DNA of 64,000 nt from Stictocephala bisonia (lineage: Eukaryota; Arthropoda; Insecta; Hemiptera; Membracidae). The notes below the pieces were generated by a model. The model saw only the letters and a list, made by a program, of their open reading frames with translations, had not been told where the DNA came from and did not search any database. Where the stretch lies: NCBI GenBank assembly GCA_035578905.1, contig JAQJVL010000031.1, positions 3,563,316 through 3,627,315 on the forward strand. Direction: 5' to 3'. Positions 47,326 to 59,056 of the stretch are shown in pieces. Made by a program: the position numbers and the translations under genes. Position 1 is the first letter of the stretch. The number at the start of each line of letters is the position of its first letter.

Positions 47326-47805
47326 AGTGTCCTCACATTCAAAACATGCTTACTGTAAATCCTACCTTAAAAGGTGGTGATTTTTGCTCAATAAATAATA
47401 ATAGACCTGCCTCAATTTTTCCAATCTAATACAATATTTTTGAAAACACTTTTATAATAGGAATCTACCACACTTCAAACGAAAACAACAAACTATATTA
47501 TATCCAATTTGGGTTACATTATGGTAGATCGAACAGTTGTGAATCTAATCACCAAGGTTTACGAGGGAACAGATTGTCGGAAACCCACCCTTGACGTGTT
47601 TCTCGATATACCTAAAGCATTCCACTGTGTTGACCTTAAAATTCTATTCCACAAATTATAATTACTTGGTATTAGTGTAATAACCCTTATTGGCTTGAAA
47701 CTTATCTTAGAAAAATAGACCAATCAGTTAAAATATCAGAACAATCGTCAAAATTAATCAAGTATGTTTTTTACTAGGATCGGTCCCCTTGGCTCAGCTC
47801 TTTTT
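47326..47805 (+). pseudogene. Non-LTR retrotransposon (LINE) reverse transcriptase fragment
   Basis: Plus-strand translation in switching frames gives PTLKGGDFCSINNNRPASIF, then FENTFIIGIYH, QFGLHYGRSN, TVVNLITKVYEGTDCRKPTL, DVFLDIPKAFHCVDLKILFH, LLGIS and TNQSVKISEQSSKLIK, then a GSVPLAQLFF segment. These line up with the classic LINE reverse transcriptase blocks: 'P(I)FK.GD...(I)NYRPIS', 'FE', 'QFGFR.G.ST', 'LDL(S)KAFD(C)V(D)H', and 'GVPQGSVLGP'. The first catalytic Asp block is recognisable (FLDIPKAFH), but the second Asp block, FADD, is not seen. In-frame stops and at least two frameshifts show a dead copy. The Jockey/CR1-like clade is a guess from motif style. Confidence 0.85.
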
Positions 47806-48940
47806 TTAAAAGTAAAATGACATTGGGAATCACTGTAGAAAAGAACCTTTGTACAGCATTCAAATAACATAACACTATGTTTTAGTGCAAAATCCTTAGT
47901 GCTTTTTGAACAAAATATGCTTATTATTTTTTTTTTTATATTAGTCAATGCATAAAAAATTCCATCAACAATAATCTAAGAAACAAACGCTTTAAATTTT
48001 ATTTTTCAAAATTCCTTATTTTGACCCTATGACACCGATTGGTTTCTTTACGCAATGTTAGATAGACATCATGATAGACGAAGTCTGCACTTTAAAATTC
48101 CTGAAAACTGAATGTTGATGTATGGCTTAAATGGAATCGGTACTTTATATACTAAGTTATCTTTAGGCATATTTGTACTGGGATGGTTAGCTAAGTACAG
48201 TCCTACTCAGATCCTGATGACGGCACATTATTACATTTTATATCTCCCCATTATATATTGAGTTGTGTTGGCAAGGGTATGGTCAAAGAATTAATTGTTG
48301 ATAAAATTGAGAATCTAAGATATGTCCAACTTTTTTTCAAACGTTGGGATAAGAGAATTCTGCACACCTTTCTAAAAGAAACAAACATTCTAACATAATT
48401 TTTTGGACATTTCCTAAACAATAATATCAAGTACCGCAAGAGCACTAACTTGGGGACGAGACGTGCATGAGGATAACACAAGAAATGTGTTTAAATACAG
48501 GATTGGGAAGCATACCAAAATAACTTGTGAACATTTATTTTAAGAAATATCAACAAACTGCCTTGCGCAATAAAAAACCAGAACATCCAAAGGGTCTCAA
48601 AATAGCTCAAGAGGCGTTTTATTCTGACACGCGTTTTATAGTATGAACGAAATTCCGGCAAGTAATTGGGATAGTACATGACCAGTGACTGACATGACGT
48701 TTTTTAATTGGGCGTAATTCGCAAGAATGCATGAATGAAACCTAAAAGTGGATCATATCGTATACTTGAATAATGATTGTTTAGTTCAATATAGTTAAAT
48801 ATTATTTATTTATTTTAGAAATGTACTCATACAGTGTGGAGCTTACAATGCAATGCATTTGTATGATGCAGTAAATAAATTTTTATTGATTAATTTATTA
48901 ATATATAGGAGAGTTTGGCACAGTTAAGTTTGAAAGGGGG
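47806..48940. other. AT-rich DNA, possible further LINE decay, no gene
   Basis: A phrase CAKSLVLFEQNML and NSINNNLRNKRFKF on the plus strand around 47885-48000 could be further decayed LINE sequence, but this is weak. CAGATCCTGATGACGGCAC (about 48210) resembles the end motif of such elements without a GAAA partner. Minus-strand frames at 48251-48481 and 48491-48679 have no recognisable domain. Confidence 0.35.
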
Positions 48941-48944
48941 GTCA

Positions 48945-49085
48945 GTACTACCGTACTGTAAGTGTATGGGTAGGTGGGTGGATCAGTACCATTTTATGTG
49001 TGTGGAAAGGTAAGAGTTTCAGTTCGATTGTACGTTTATGGGATGGTGGGAGAGTCAGTACCACTCTGCATGCTAATCACAACTG
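48945..49085 (+). repeat. G-rich minisatellite (locus 6)
   Basis: About four degenerate copies: GTCAGTACTACCGTACTGTA, AGTGTATGGGTAGGTGGGTG, GATCAGTACCATTTTATGTG, GATTGTACGTTTATGGGATG and GTGGGAGAGTCAGTACCACT. They show the same G-run, then GTCAGTACCA, then GTACGT-TATG order as at the other loci. Confidence 0.8.
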
Positions 49086-50394
49086 AGCACAATCTCCACC
49101 CATAGTTAATTTTGTTTATATGTAACCCTTCCGTTGTTATTAGAAACATTTATTGGTAGGTAATATAAATTCACCATTAAAATTTTAAAATTTTATTAAC
49201 TAATATACCGTCACATATTTGTTCATTTTCCTGTAAATACTCATATAACTTTTAAATTTAATACGTTCAAGACTTTCCGAATTCACAATAATTTTGTTGA
49301 GTTCATTATAAAAGAGAAGAAGGAAGAGATGACGCTTCCGGAACGGAAGTACGCCAGCTTCTGAGTGATATCTGAAACGGTAAAAGGAAATGTCAGAACT
49401 CTATATCACAAACTATAGTTAAATATATATTTCATATAAAATTAGAAAATGTTATACAACAAATATATAATTTTTATGTCAATATGTGTAAATATATATG
49501 TTTTAAAGCACAATTTCTTCTTACAGATTTTATATGATACTCACCCATTGTAAAATGTATTTAAATTATTAATATTAATTAAATATATACAACATTTATT
49601 ATAAAAATATATAAAATTCATAAAATATATAAATATTCATTAACTATAACAATGTTCCTTTAAGTGAAGGCTACGCTTTTAACGCATTTAATCGAGTTTC
49701 TACAATGATAATTTTAGTAGAACAATTGATTTTATCAGCTATTCTTAGTAAGTATTTAGTTTAATGGGAATTTTCGTACAAGATATATTTTTTACTTATT
49801 GAACCTACCATTATTATTGGTTAAACCATTTTACATTTACATGTATCTTCCACTAATGAAACTTGAGACAGCTGGCAATTAGAGATACTGCTTAGTTAGA
49901 TTTGGATGGACATTTCTTCCTCTAAATTACATTTGTAGAAAATATCAGAAAATACATATAATATTGTTAATATTAATTTAATGGATTCAAAATTATATTT
50001 GTTTTAATTTGTTTTCTTTTTTTGCTACTAAGCCTATATCTTTAATTATATTATATCAAACGCGTGGATAGATATAGAGAATTTCCTTCGACAGTTAACT
50101 ATGTACCTTTACTCTACTTTAAATACTAAGGTTAATGTTCCAAAAAACAAGAAATGTAATAGCGTACGGTTTATTGGTATATTTCCCGGGACGTGTTATT
50201 TTTACATGATATGTTCGGTTCCATTTTTAGTAGTCATTATATCATATGTAATATAACAGGTTAATATAATTCCTTTTAACATTGGAACACAATCTAACCT
50301 TATTCTGATTTGATGTTGAAAAATACACAATTAAAAAACCAATTATGTTGTTACAGGCGTTGAAAAGATTTTTTGATGGAAACTAACATCTTTG
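49086..50394. other. AT-rich DNA with one odd short frame at 49313-49375
   Basis: Within AT-rich text, 49313-49375 stands out by composition and encodes REEGRDDASGTEVRQLLSDI followed by a stop. It might be a transposon or exon fragment. A GGTAAAAG donor-like site follows the stop. I recognise no family. Confidence 0.3.
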
Positions 50395-50880
50395 GGATAG
50401 GAATATTACGTCATCAGTATTGTACGTGTTGGGTGGATGGTAGTTTCATTACCATAGTACGTGTTGGGTACGTGGGAGAGTTATCATCATAGTAAGTGTT
50501 GGATGGGTGGGAGGGTCATTACCATAGTACGTGTTGGGTGGGTAGGAGGGTCACTATTATAATAGTACGTGTTGGGTTGGGGGGAGTTTCATTACCATAG
50601 TACGTGTTGGGTAGGTGGGAGAGTCATCACCATAGTAAGTGTTGGATGGGTGGGAGGGTCATTACCATAGTACGTGTTGGGTGGGTAGGAGGGTCATTAC
50701 CATAGTACGTGTTGAGTGGGTGAGAGGGTCATCACCATAGTACGTGTTGGGTGGGTAGGAATGTAATTATTATAGTAAGTGTTGGGTGGGTAGGAGGGTC
50801 ATTACCATAGTACGTGTTGGCTGGGTAGGAATGTCATTATTATAATCGTACGTGTTGGGTTGGGGGGAGTTTCATTCAAG
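50395..50880 (+). repeat. 35-bp G-rich minisatellite array, best-preserved locus (locus 7)
   Basis: About 13 copies of CATTACCATAGTACGTGTTG followed by GGTGGGTAGGAGGGT, 35-36 bp. Variants recur in order: GTTTCATTACC, GGGAGAGTCATCACC, then GTAAGTGTTGGATGGGTGGG. The GTGTTGGGTA(C/G)GTGGGAGAG form appears at 50461 and 50604, so a four-unit block of about 143 bp was duplicated. The array stops abruptly at CATTCAAGTTCAAAGTTC. The G-runs could form G-quadruplexes on the plus strand. Confidence 0.95.
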
Positions 50881-52188
50881 TTCAAAGTTCAAGTTCGTTA
50901 GGTTTAAAAAATTAATCCTATTATAAAATATTTAAGATCATAATACTAAACGTTATAAAAAAAAGTTTTATCCTCAATTGTGAGCAGGTATTTCCACTGT
51001 ATATTTTAATTAAAATTTCCTTAAAACTACTGAATTTTACTTTCTAGTAACTGAATGCCATCTTAGTTAGTTGAAGTTATGTAAACAAAATTTTGAGTGG
51101 CCTTTGGTTAATGACAGAGTCATGGAGTAGTACTATTTAATAAATATATATTATAAAAGTATTTAACTATGATTAAGTAAATGAGATATAAATGTAACGA
51201 TTATATTTGTAAAAAATTAATGTTATTATAAATTACAGGGTTACATTTTACAACCCGTGATTTTCCAGATACTTCGATTTGAAAATGCATTCAATGAAAT
51301 TAAATAACGTATGTTTTATCTGTAATCTAATAAAAAAATAACAAACATAACAAAACAAATATAAAACTGTACCTTGTCACATGTTTTCCTGCCAATGTTA
51401 TTAATTTTATCTGATTTATTTAAACTATCTGCATATTAACACACTTCTTTAAACCTTTATAAGTAGCTATTTCTCTCTTGTATGGTTAAAAATTGGTTAT
51501 TTTAGCACTTTACATTTTTTTTAATTTTATTATAGATAATACAGGGTTACAAGAGCAATAGGATTGACTTACCTACTAATCAGTTAAGTACACACACAAA
51601 AATATATAAATAATAATTTTTTTGATTTTTTAACTGAAAAGCCCATCAAAAGTATATCCTACAAACACTATGATTTGTTTCCAGTAGTAAATTATGATAG
51701 TGTGGATTTTTTTTTATTTTTCAAACACTGTTATAAATTTAAAAAAATATAACTTACAAAAATTGTTTTTGAAAATTTCTGTAAAGCATGGTAAATATGA
51801 TGATTTATATTTGAGACTAAGAAAAAATTAAAGATTTTTTAAATTCTTAAATTATAAAATTTACTTCAATTGTCTTAAGAAATGTTTCGTATCAATAAAA
51901 ATTGTTATTGTTTGTATTTATTTGTAAATCTCTTATGTTTACAGATAGTAAACATACTTAACTGATATTAATTGCAATATAGCATTTATTCTACAACCAA
52001 CATCGTATTAAGTATGCTGTAATTATTTGCACTATGTGAATAGTTGATATTGTATATTATTTCATTTAAAATTATTTTCTGTTCTAAAATTATGAAATTA
52101 AAAAAAAAACGTTATGAATATTTTATGGAGGAATTATCAAAACGTGATTAACATAACCCTGAATTTCCTTATTTATAAAATCAAATAA
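50881..52188. other. AT-rich DNA, no gene recognised
   Basis: No repeat or frame of note. Confidence 0.5.
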
Positions 52189-52323
52189 CGCTATAAGATA
52201 TTTGACACATGTCAGAATTCCAGGCAGGACATATTCAAGGAGCATTCAGCCAGACAACCACTGAAGCATTTTGTATTCATACGGGCTATTGAAGGAATAG
52301 ATTTTTACTCTATAAATAGATAA
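52189..52323 (+). other. 44-codon frame of protein-like composition
   Basis: A stop-bounded frame reads RYKIFDTCQNSRQDIFKEHS, then ARQPLKHFVFIRAIEGIDFY and SINR, then a stop. The amino-acid mix (charged, Q, H, R) is unlike random AT-rich translation, and the DNA from 52215 to 52300 is less AT-rich than its flanks. It may be a decayed transposon or a 3' exon. I recognise no family. Confidence 0.25.
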
Positions 52324-55300
52324 ACTATGCTGATATATAAATTTAGAATTAATCTTACAAAAAAAATTATATAACTGTGTAGTAATTTAAATCCTAAAGG
52401 GTGTATTTAAATAATTATACTCATTATTATATTATTTTACGATACAAGACATATTTTACAATAATGTATTATACAAGACATTATTGTAACATTAATTTAA
52501 TGTTATGTAAAAATAAAAAACTTTGATTATTAACTTTTATTTTATTGGGAGATAAAAAACAAATAGAAAATTTAGTTTCCTGTTTAAAATTTAAGTACAG
52601 AAATCCCTCACAAAATAAAAACTGATAGTTGTTAGAGTGTTATATTCAACTATCAGATTTCATATTACTGCAATATAATCCTTTTTTGTAAAAAGATATC
52701 GAAGAAGATATTCTGTTATGGTAAAAGATAATTGATATGGACGTGGTATTACCTATATACTTTGAATTTAAGCTGAAATTGTTACAGTAAATATATATAA
52801 ACACAAAGAACAGTATATTTTGTGATAAAGTATTAGTTTAAACTTGTTGTGTAAGATGTTAATTTAAGTTTAAACTAGTTTAGGGACTTGATACTAAACA
52901 CACAAAAATTTTCATTCCTAAACTTATATGTTCCAATTAATATTTTTACAATAAATTACGTATGTATGGACTAATGTTGTTATATAATTGTTATAAGAAA
53001 TAGAACCCTGTTGATGAATAAAATTTTAAGTTTCATATTGGTTTATTAGAGAGTGTATGAGAAAATCATCTTTAAATTTATTTTGGTTACAAATAAAATA
53101 ATTTCATTTTTATGTAATTGTTTGACCTTTCTAACTATCTCTATGATGTAAATTAATGTTTACAATACCAGTATTACTACTAAACATACAACAAGGATTA
53201 TTTAGTAATCTTTAGTGTTGCTAGGAAGTTGTTTCTATACCACTAACTGCATATAACAGGACTCTTTTATATAAAGAAAGAACTGTATCCATGATGAATG
53301 GGAAAGTGAGAACCCATGTGAATGTGAGTACGTCCTAATAATTTCATACATGAGGGAACTGAAATACCCATCACAGGAGCTCATGCTCATTTGCATCTGC
53401 CACTTAATCTGATATACGGTAAACAAATGTACTATTTAGTTGGATAGTTTAATTTAATAATTTTCATATTAAATGCATTCCATTTTTATTTGAGTTACTT
53501 TGCTCCTTCTGGTCAAACGTCACACTACCATTTTATTTACTATAAAAAAATGTACTTTAAATATATTTATTTTTAAATACATATACTGACATGTCCCAAG
53601 TTAATTAATGTAGTATATCAATCACATTATTTGTATTATATTTAATCCTACAAAGTTTTATTTGAAACACCACAAAATAAGTTACGATACAATATATTGT
53701 TCTTAGTAAATAAATGCACTCTCTTATCCTAGTTTGCTTTACATATGTCAGTAATTGTATCATGACGTAAATATTTACAGAACCATTGAACCTAGTTAAT
53801 TAGATCTGTTTATTTTATCACTATGCACAAAGGAATAGTAATCAATTGCTTGACACAGCTCGCAGTAATTAACTGTGTTATTTGTTAATGTAAATAAATA
53901 AATTTAATTAGACGGACTAATGTTTAACAAAACATAATTACATAATTATTTTACATCAATGTAGTATGCTAATGTAAAATCAATATGAGACCTATTATAC
54001 TATAAATTCCAACGATCCTAATATTGTCACATCAATTAAAATGATCGTCTCTCATTATATTTACCGTTGTATTATTGTTTTGTTGTTAAATAGTTTTATA
54101 ATAATTTCCACTAAAAATTCAAATCAAAACCTATATACTTGTAAGTATTACCAATACTGTGACAGATTATTATATTGTATTAACAGCAATGCTATATACA
54201 TAAAAAAAAAAATAATTGGAAGAAGGCTTTGAACAAATAAATAACGAAAACAATTTAATGAAATAATATTTCATTCATTGATTATAAGTGTAACCTATAC
54301 TTTACCCAAACTAAACAACTCTAATTAATCGAATGGTCTGTCACTCACGTAATATTGTGCTTTTCTCGCACTAATCGGTTATCACTCGCCTGTCAATACA
54401 ATGTGTCGGCTGTGCAACATATATGAATTGATTTATTTAGGTATAATATGAAGTCATTAAATTTTTACTTAATTGAAATATTTAAGAATAGCAGTAAGCC
54501 TCCCTAATAATTTTTTTTCTCAATCACTTATGTCTTTGTTTTGTTGTTATTATTTGTTCAAATATTTATTTACATGTAGTTATTGTTAAATTTTTGGATA
54601 TTTGCTTTTGTTATTAAATGTTTCTGTTAGCACATTTTTTTGTTTCAAATACTTATGTGTGGATAAATGCTATTTGTTTGTTATAATATATATTTATTTA
54701 AGTTATATCTTTTTTTTAAGAAATTTCATATGTTTTACATTTTTTTTCTCTGATGGAAGAAGTGAATATTAGACTTGTTTCTTTCTTTTTTTAGAACTGA
54801 AAAAAAATACAGTGCTATGTCATGAATCTGACAAATAAGATCTTGCTAATACTTTTGTTGTTGTTATAAAAATGTTTCTTTTTCTCACTAGTGCTATAAT
54901 GTAATAGGCATTAGCTGTTTTTGTAGCACTTATATAAAATAAATAAATAAATATTAGTCATAAGTAAACACAAATGTAATGTGCTAATAACTCGTACGAC
55001 AAAATAAAGTGGTATAGGATGAACCATCAGAATACCAACACTTAGCATTTCAAGGTAGTGTTTAAATAGTAATATATTAGCTATTAATGTTGTCAGTACA
55101 TGGCCTGGACTATATTTAATTTTTAAAACCCGTCAGTTGACGAGAGGTAACTGAGATACCACAGAGCCTAACGATTCTGATTATGTTAATGTTGATCTTT
55201 TATATTAGAACAAAACTTATTGTAATTGTTCATAAATATATTTTGTCATAAAATTAGTGTATAGGTTAGGGAGAAAAATGGACACAGTCATAAGCAAGTT

Positions 55301-56845
55301 TTAGTCGCGGAGTAACTTGGTTACCCCTTATTTTATTACTAGAAAACGGGATGCGAAAACTATATTAATGTTTTTATGCAAAAAAACCTGTATCCATTGA
55401 AAATTGAAGTAACGAGACGATGGTAAAGTGCCTTATGAATGAGGAAATAAGAGGAGATTAAAATGTTACAGAAATACTCTGCTAAAAATGTTGAAAAGTT
55501 ACAATTTTTTCATCTTAAAATATTTCTTGTTGTTTGATACATATATTATTCATGAATTATATGTTGGTTTGTGCAAATAAACTCATTTAAAATATATTTG
55601 TATCACTATTTCTCTTGTGTAATTAAACAAAGAATTAAAAACAGGTGGTTTAACTCAGTTAACCCCCCCCCCCCCATAGTTAAGCATGTAATAAAATAGG
55701 AGATAAGTAAAATAATAAATAAAAGTAAACTTATCATCACTGAATACAACATTATTTTGGATAAATTTTCATTTAATAATACCGTTTTCATTTCGATTTA
55801 ACAAAAGGAACACATCACTAACCGTATAAGGTTTAATTATTTACTATTCTAAATCTTTTAAGTTTACCTTTAATATAATATGGAATGATGACTATTGTAA
55901 TATTTTGTATGTGCTCAATGTTTTGAATTCAATATTGTTATGTTTAGTTTTAGAACAATGATCTTTTTATTATAAATTCTGGATGGTCATTGTTTGTTGG
56001 CTCTTTAATAATTAATTGATTTCTTTGTCTAACTCTTCATCTGGACTGTTAAAATTATATTTTAAATAATGTACAAAACAATAGTTCTTCCTGTAAACTG
56101 ACGTTTTCATTAATTGTTAGTTTTTTTAAAATTATTATTACATATAGAAAAGATGTTTCCTATTTTCAAAAATAAATTCTAGTGTGGGTGAAAAGGAATT
56201 TACTTGTAGTATTTTTATTCATACTATAATATTTTTAATGTTATATTTCAAACAAAATATTACTAAAGGTTTGTTTTTTCAATTCATGAGCTATATTTAT
56301 TTAAATTATTGATAATTATTACTTTTTATTGATTTCATTAAGAATGATTGAAAATATTTTAGACATTAAATCCAATCATATCATAGTTATTTTTTATTCA
56401 ATGTTAATAGGCTAAATATTTTACTATTTATGACATATTAGATACTGCAATAAATTAAATTTCTGTACTACTTATTATAATTAATATTTCTTAAGTTTGG
56501 ACTAAGTGTATTATGTTAAATACGATCAATAATGTCTGAAAAGCATTATTGTCTATGTGTCTATAATTGTTTAATCTTTCCGGAATGAGTTTTCCTACTT
56601 TCATACTGTTCCAGCCATTTTTCTGAATATTATTATATGAGATACCTTGTTATATTCCTGATGCTTTTGATTTTATTTCATTGAACGATTACATTTCGTT
56701 GTTTCTCCTTGGACTTAAATCAACTTAATTTTGAATTACCCAGTTGTTTATATTATTTTATTATACTTATAGAATCCTAGTCTTCGTAATCACCTCGCAC
56801 GTTGGGGGATTAACTCCCAAATCCCTTATGACAATTTAGCTTAAT
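52324..56845. other. Long AT-rich stretch, no gene recognised
   Basis: About 4.5 kb of AT-rich DNA. The 63-codon minus-strand frame at 53235-53426 lies in slightly more balanced sequence but lacks a motif. Other frames (54041-54232, 55606-55791) are compositional. It contains a C13 run at 55663-55675 and short AAAT repeats near 54940. Confidence 0.5.
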
Positions 56846-57552
56846 AATGATTTTAAATGATCACGGGCTACCTAAATTGGTAAATGACAGCCTAATTTGT
56901 TCATCAGTTGGCCAAAAACCACTGTAGGAGCTTCAAAAATGATCACATATGCCTAGGCAACATGATAAAAACTACCTAAGTAAATCAGTGACTTTTTCAG
57001 TTAGCATGCGATACCAAATGTGGACATTTTGAACTATTTAAGTTGATGAAGATTGATCACTTATGAAGAACACAGACTACAGAAGTAATACTCTGGCTAA
57101 CCAAGTTGATAATGGATATCAACTAAAAATGATCATGGGCTACCGAAGTAGGTCAGTGGCTTCCTAAGTTAATCGCTTGACAATATTCATTTCTGCTAAT
57201 TACTACTCAAGTTGATCACAGGTGGCCAACCAAGATGATCACGACCTACCAAAGTCGATCAGTAGCTAAATTAGTTGACCATGGTTAGTTATTAAAAATA
57301 ATTATTGGTTACTAAATCATGTCAGTGACTACCGAATATGATCATGGAAGGCTACTTAAAGTGATCGCGGTTAACCAAAGTGAGTGACCTGCTACCCGAG
57401 TTGATCACAAGAGGCTGCCTGAAATGGTCATCGGATATCAGTGGTTACTCCAATTTATCACTGGCTACTGAATTAGATCAGCGAATAACCAAATATATCA
57501 CGGGTTTTTACTTTAGTTCACCATGTAAAAAGTTACTAAAGTACAATATTTA
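56846..57552. repeat. Old degenerate short-unit array
   Basis: Loose repeats of about 22-24 bp, or dimers of that, with the theme (A)GTTGATCA(C)GGGCTACC(T)AA, for example GATCACGGGCTACCTAA, GATCATGGGCTACCGAAGTA, TTGATCACAGGTGGCCAACC, GATCACGACCTACCAAAGTC. The same theme resumes beyond the LTR-like insert at 61022-61130. It looks like the ancestral array into which later sequences inserted or expanded. Confidence 0.7.
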
Positions 57553-59056
57553 TCAACTTGAAACAAGGTAAAACCAGTATATTTATATCCAAAAAAAAAA
57601 AAGTCCCTGTCCTGTGTTAAAGCCTGTAAGCTAACAGTACCCAAGGGAGACAGAGTCCTAAACTGTGATACCGCTGACAACTTGAGACAAGGTAAAACCA
57701 ATATATTTATCTCTAGTCTTCAGTCACGTATGAGTTAGTCCCTGACCTGTGTTAAAGCCTGTAAGCTAACAGTACCTAAGGGAGACAGAGACCTAAACTG
57801 TGACACCGCTGACAACTTGAGACAAGGTAAAACCAGTATATTTATCTCTAGTCTTCAGTCACGTATGAGTTAGTCCCTGACCTGTGTTAAAGCCTGTAAG
57901 CTAACAGTACCCAAGGGAGACAGAGACCTAAACTGTGACACCGCTGACAACTTGAAACAAGGTAAAACCAGTAAATTTATCTCCAGTCTTCAGTCACGTA
58001 AGAGTTAGTCCCTGACCTGTGTTAAAGCCTGTAAGCTAACAGTACCCAAGGGAGACAGAGTCCTAAACTGTGACACCGCTGACAACTTGAGACAAGGTAA
58101 AACCAGTATATTTATCTCTAGTCTTCAGTCACGTATGAGTTAGTCCCTGTCCTGTGTTAAAGCCTGTAAGCTAACAGTACCCAAGGGAGACAGAGTCCTA
58201 AACTGTGATACCGCTGACAACTTGAGACAAGGTAAAACCAGTATATTTATCTCCAGTCTTCAGTCACGTATGAGTTAGTCCCTGACCTGTGTTAAAGCCT
58301 GTAAGCTAACAGTACCCAAGGGAGACAGAGACCTAAACTGTGACACCGCTGACAACTTAAGACAAGGTAAAACCAGTATATTTATCTCTAGTCTTCAGTC
58401 ACGTATGAGTTAGGCCCTGTCCTGTGTTAAAGCCTGTAAGCTAACAGTACCCAAGGGAGACAGAGACCTAAACTGTGACACCGCTGACAACTTGAGACAA
58501 GGTAAAACCAGTATATTTATCTCTAGTCTTCAGTCACGTATGAGTTAGTCCCTGTCCTGTGTTAAAGCCTGTAAGCTAACAGTACCCAAGGGAGACAGAG
58601 TCCTAAACTGTGATACCGCTGACAACTTGAGACAAGGTAAAACCAGTATATTTATCTCTAGTCTTCAGTCACGTATGAGTTAGTCCCTGACCTGTGTTAA
58701 AGCCTGTAAGCTAACAGTACCCAAGGGAGACAGAGTCCTAAGCTGTGACACCGCTGACAACTTGAGACAAGGTAAAACCAGTATATTTATCTCCAGTCTT
58801 CAGTCACGTATGAGTTAGTCCCTGTCCTGTGTTAAAGCCTGTAGGCTAACAGTACCCAAGGGAGACAGAGACCTAAACTGTGACACCGCTGACAACTTGA
58901 GACAAGGTAAAACCAGTATATTTATATCTAGTCTTCAGTCACGTATTAGTTAGTCCCTGTCCTGTGTTAAAGCCTGTAAGCTAACAGTACCCAAGGGAGA
59001 CAGAGTCCTAAACTGTGATACCGCTGACAACTTGAGACAAAGTAAAACCAATATAT
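57553..59056. repeat. 135-bp satellite array (about 11 copies)
   Basis: GACAACTTGAGACAAGG recurs at 57676, 57811, 57946, 58081 and every 135 bp to 59026. The unit contains TAAAACCAGTATATTTATCT, CTAGTCTTCAGTCACGTATG, AGTTAGTCCCTG(T/A)CCTG, TGTTAAAGCCTGTAAGCTAA and CAGTACCCAAGGGAGACAGA. Variants alternate (GAGTCC/GAGACC; GTGATA/GTGACA) without a strict period. In the first copy the CTAGTCTTCAGTCACG segment is replaced by an A12 run (57591-57602). Copies are very similar, so the array is young. Confidence 0.96.

Noticed and set aside
47754..47948. 64-codon minus-strand frame
   Set aside because: It overlaps the antisense of the LINE reverse transcriptase relic and has no independent support.
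48251..48679. Two consecutive minus-strand frames that might be exons of one gene
   Set aside because: No family motif was found and the joining region lacks a convincing splice pair. The neighbouring LINE relic makes transposon decay more likely.
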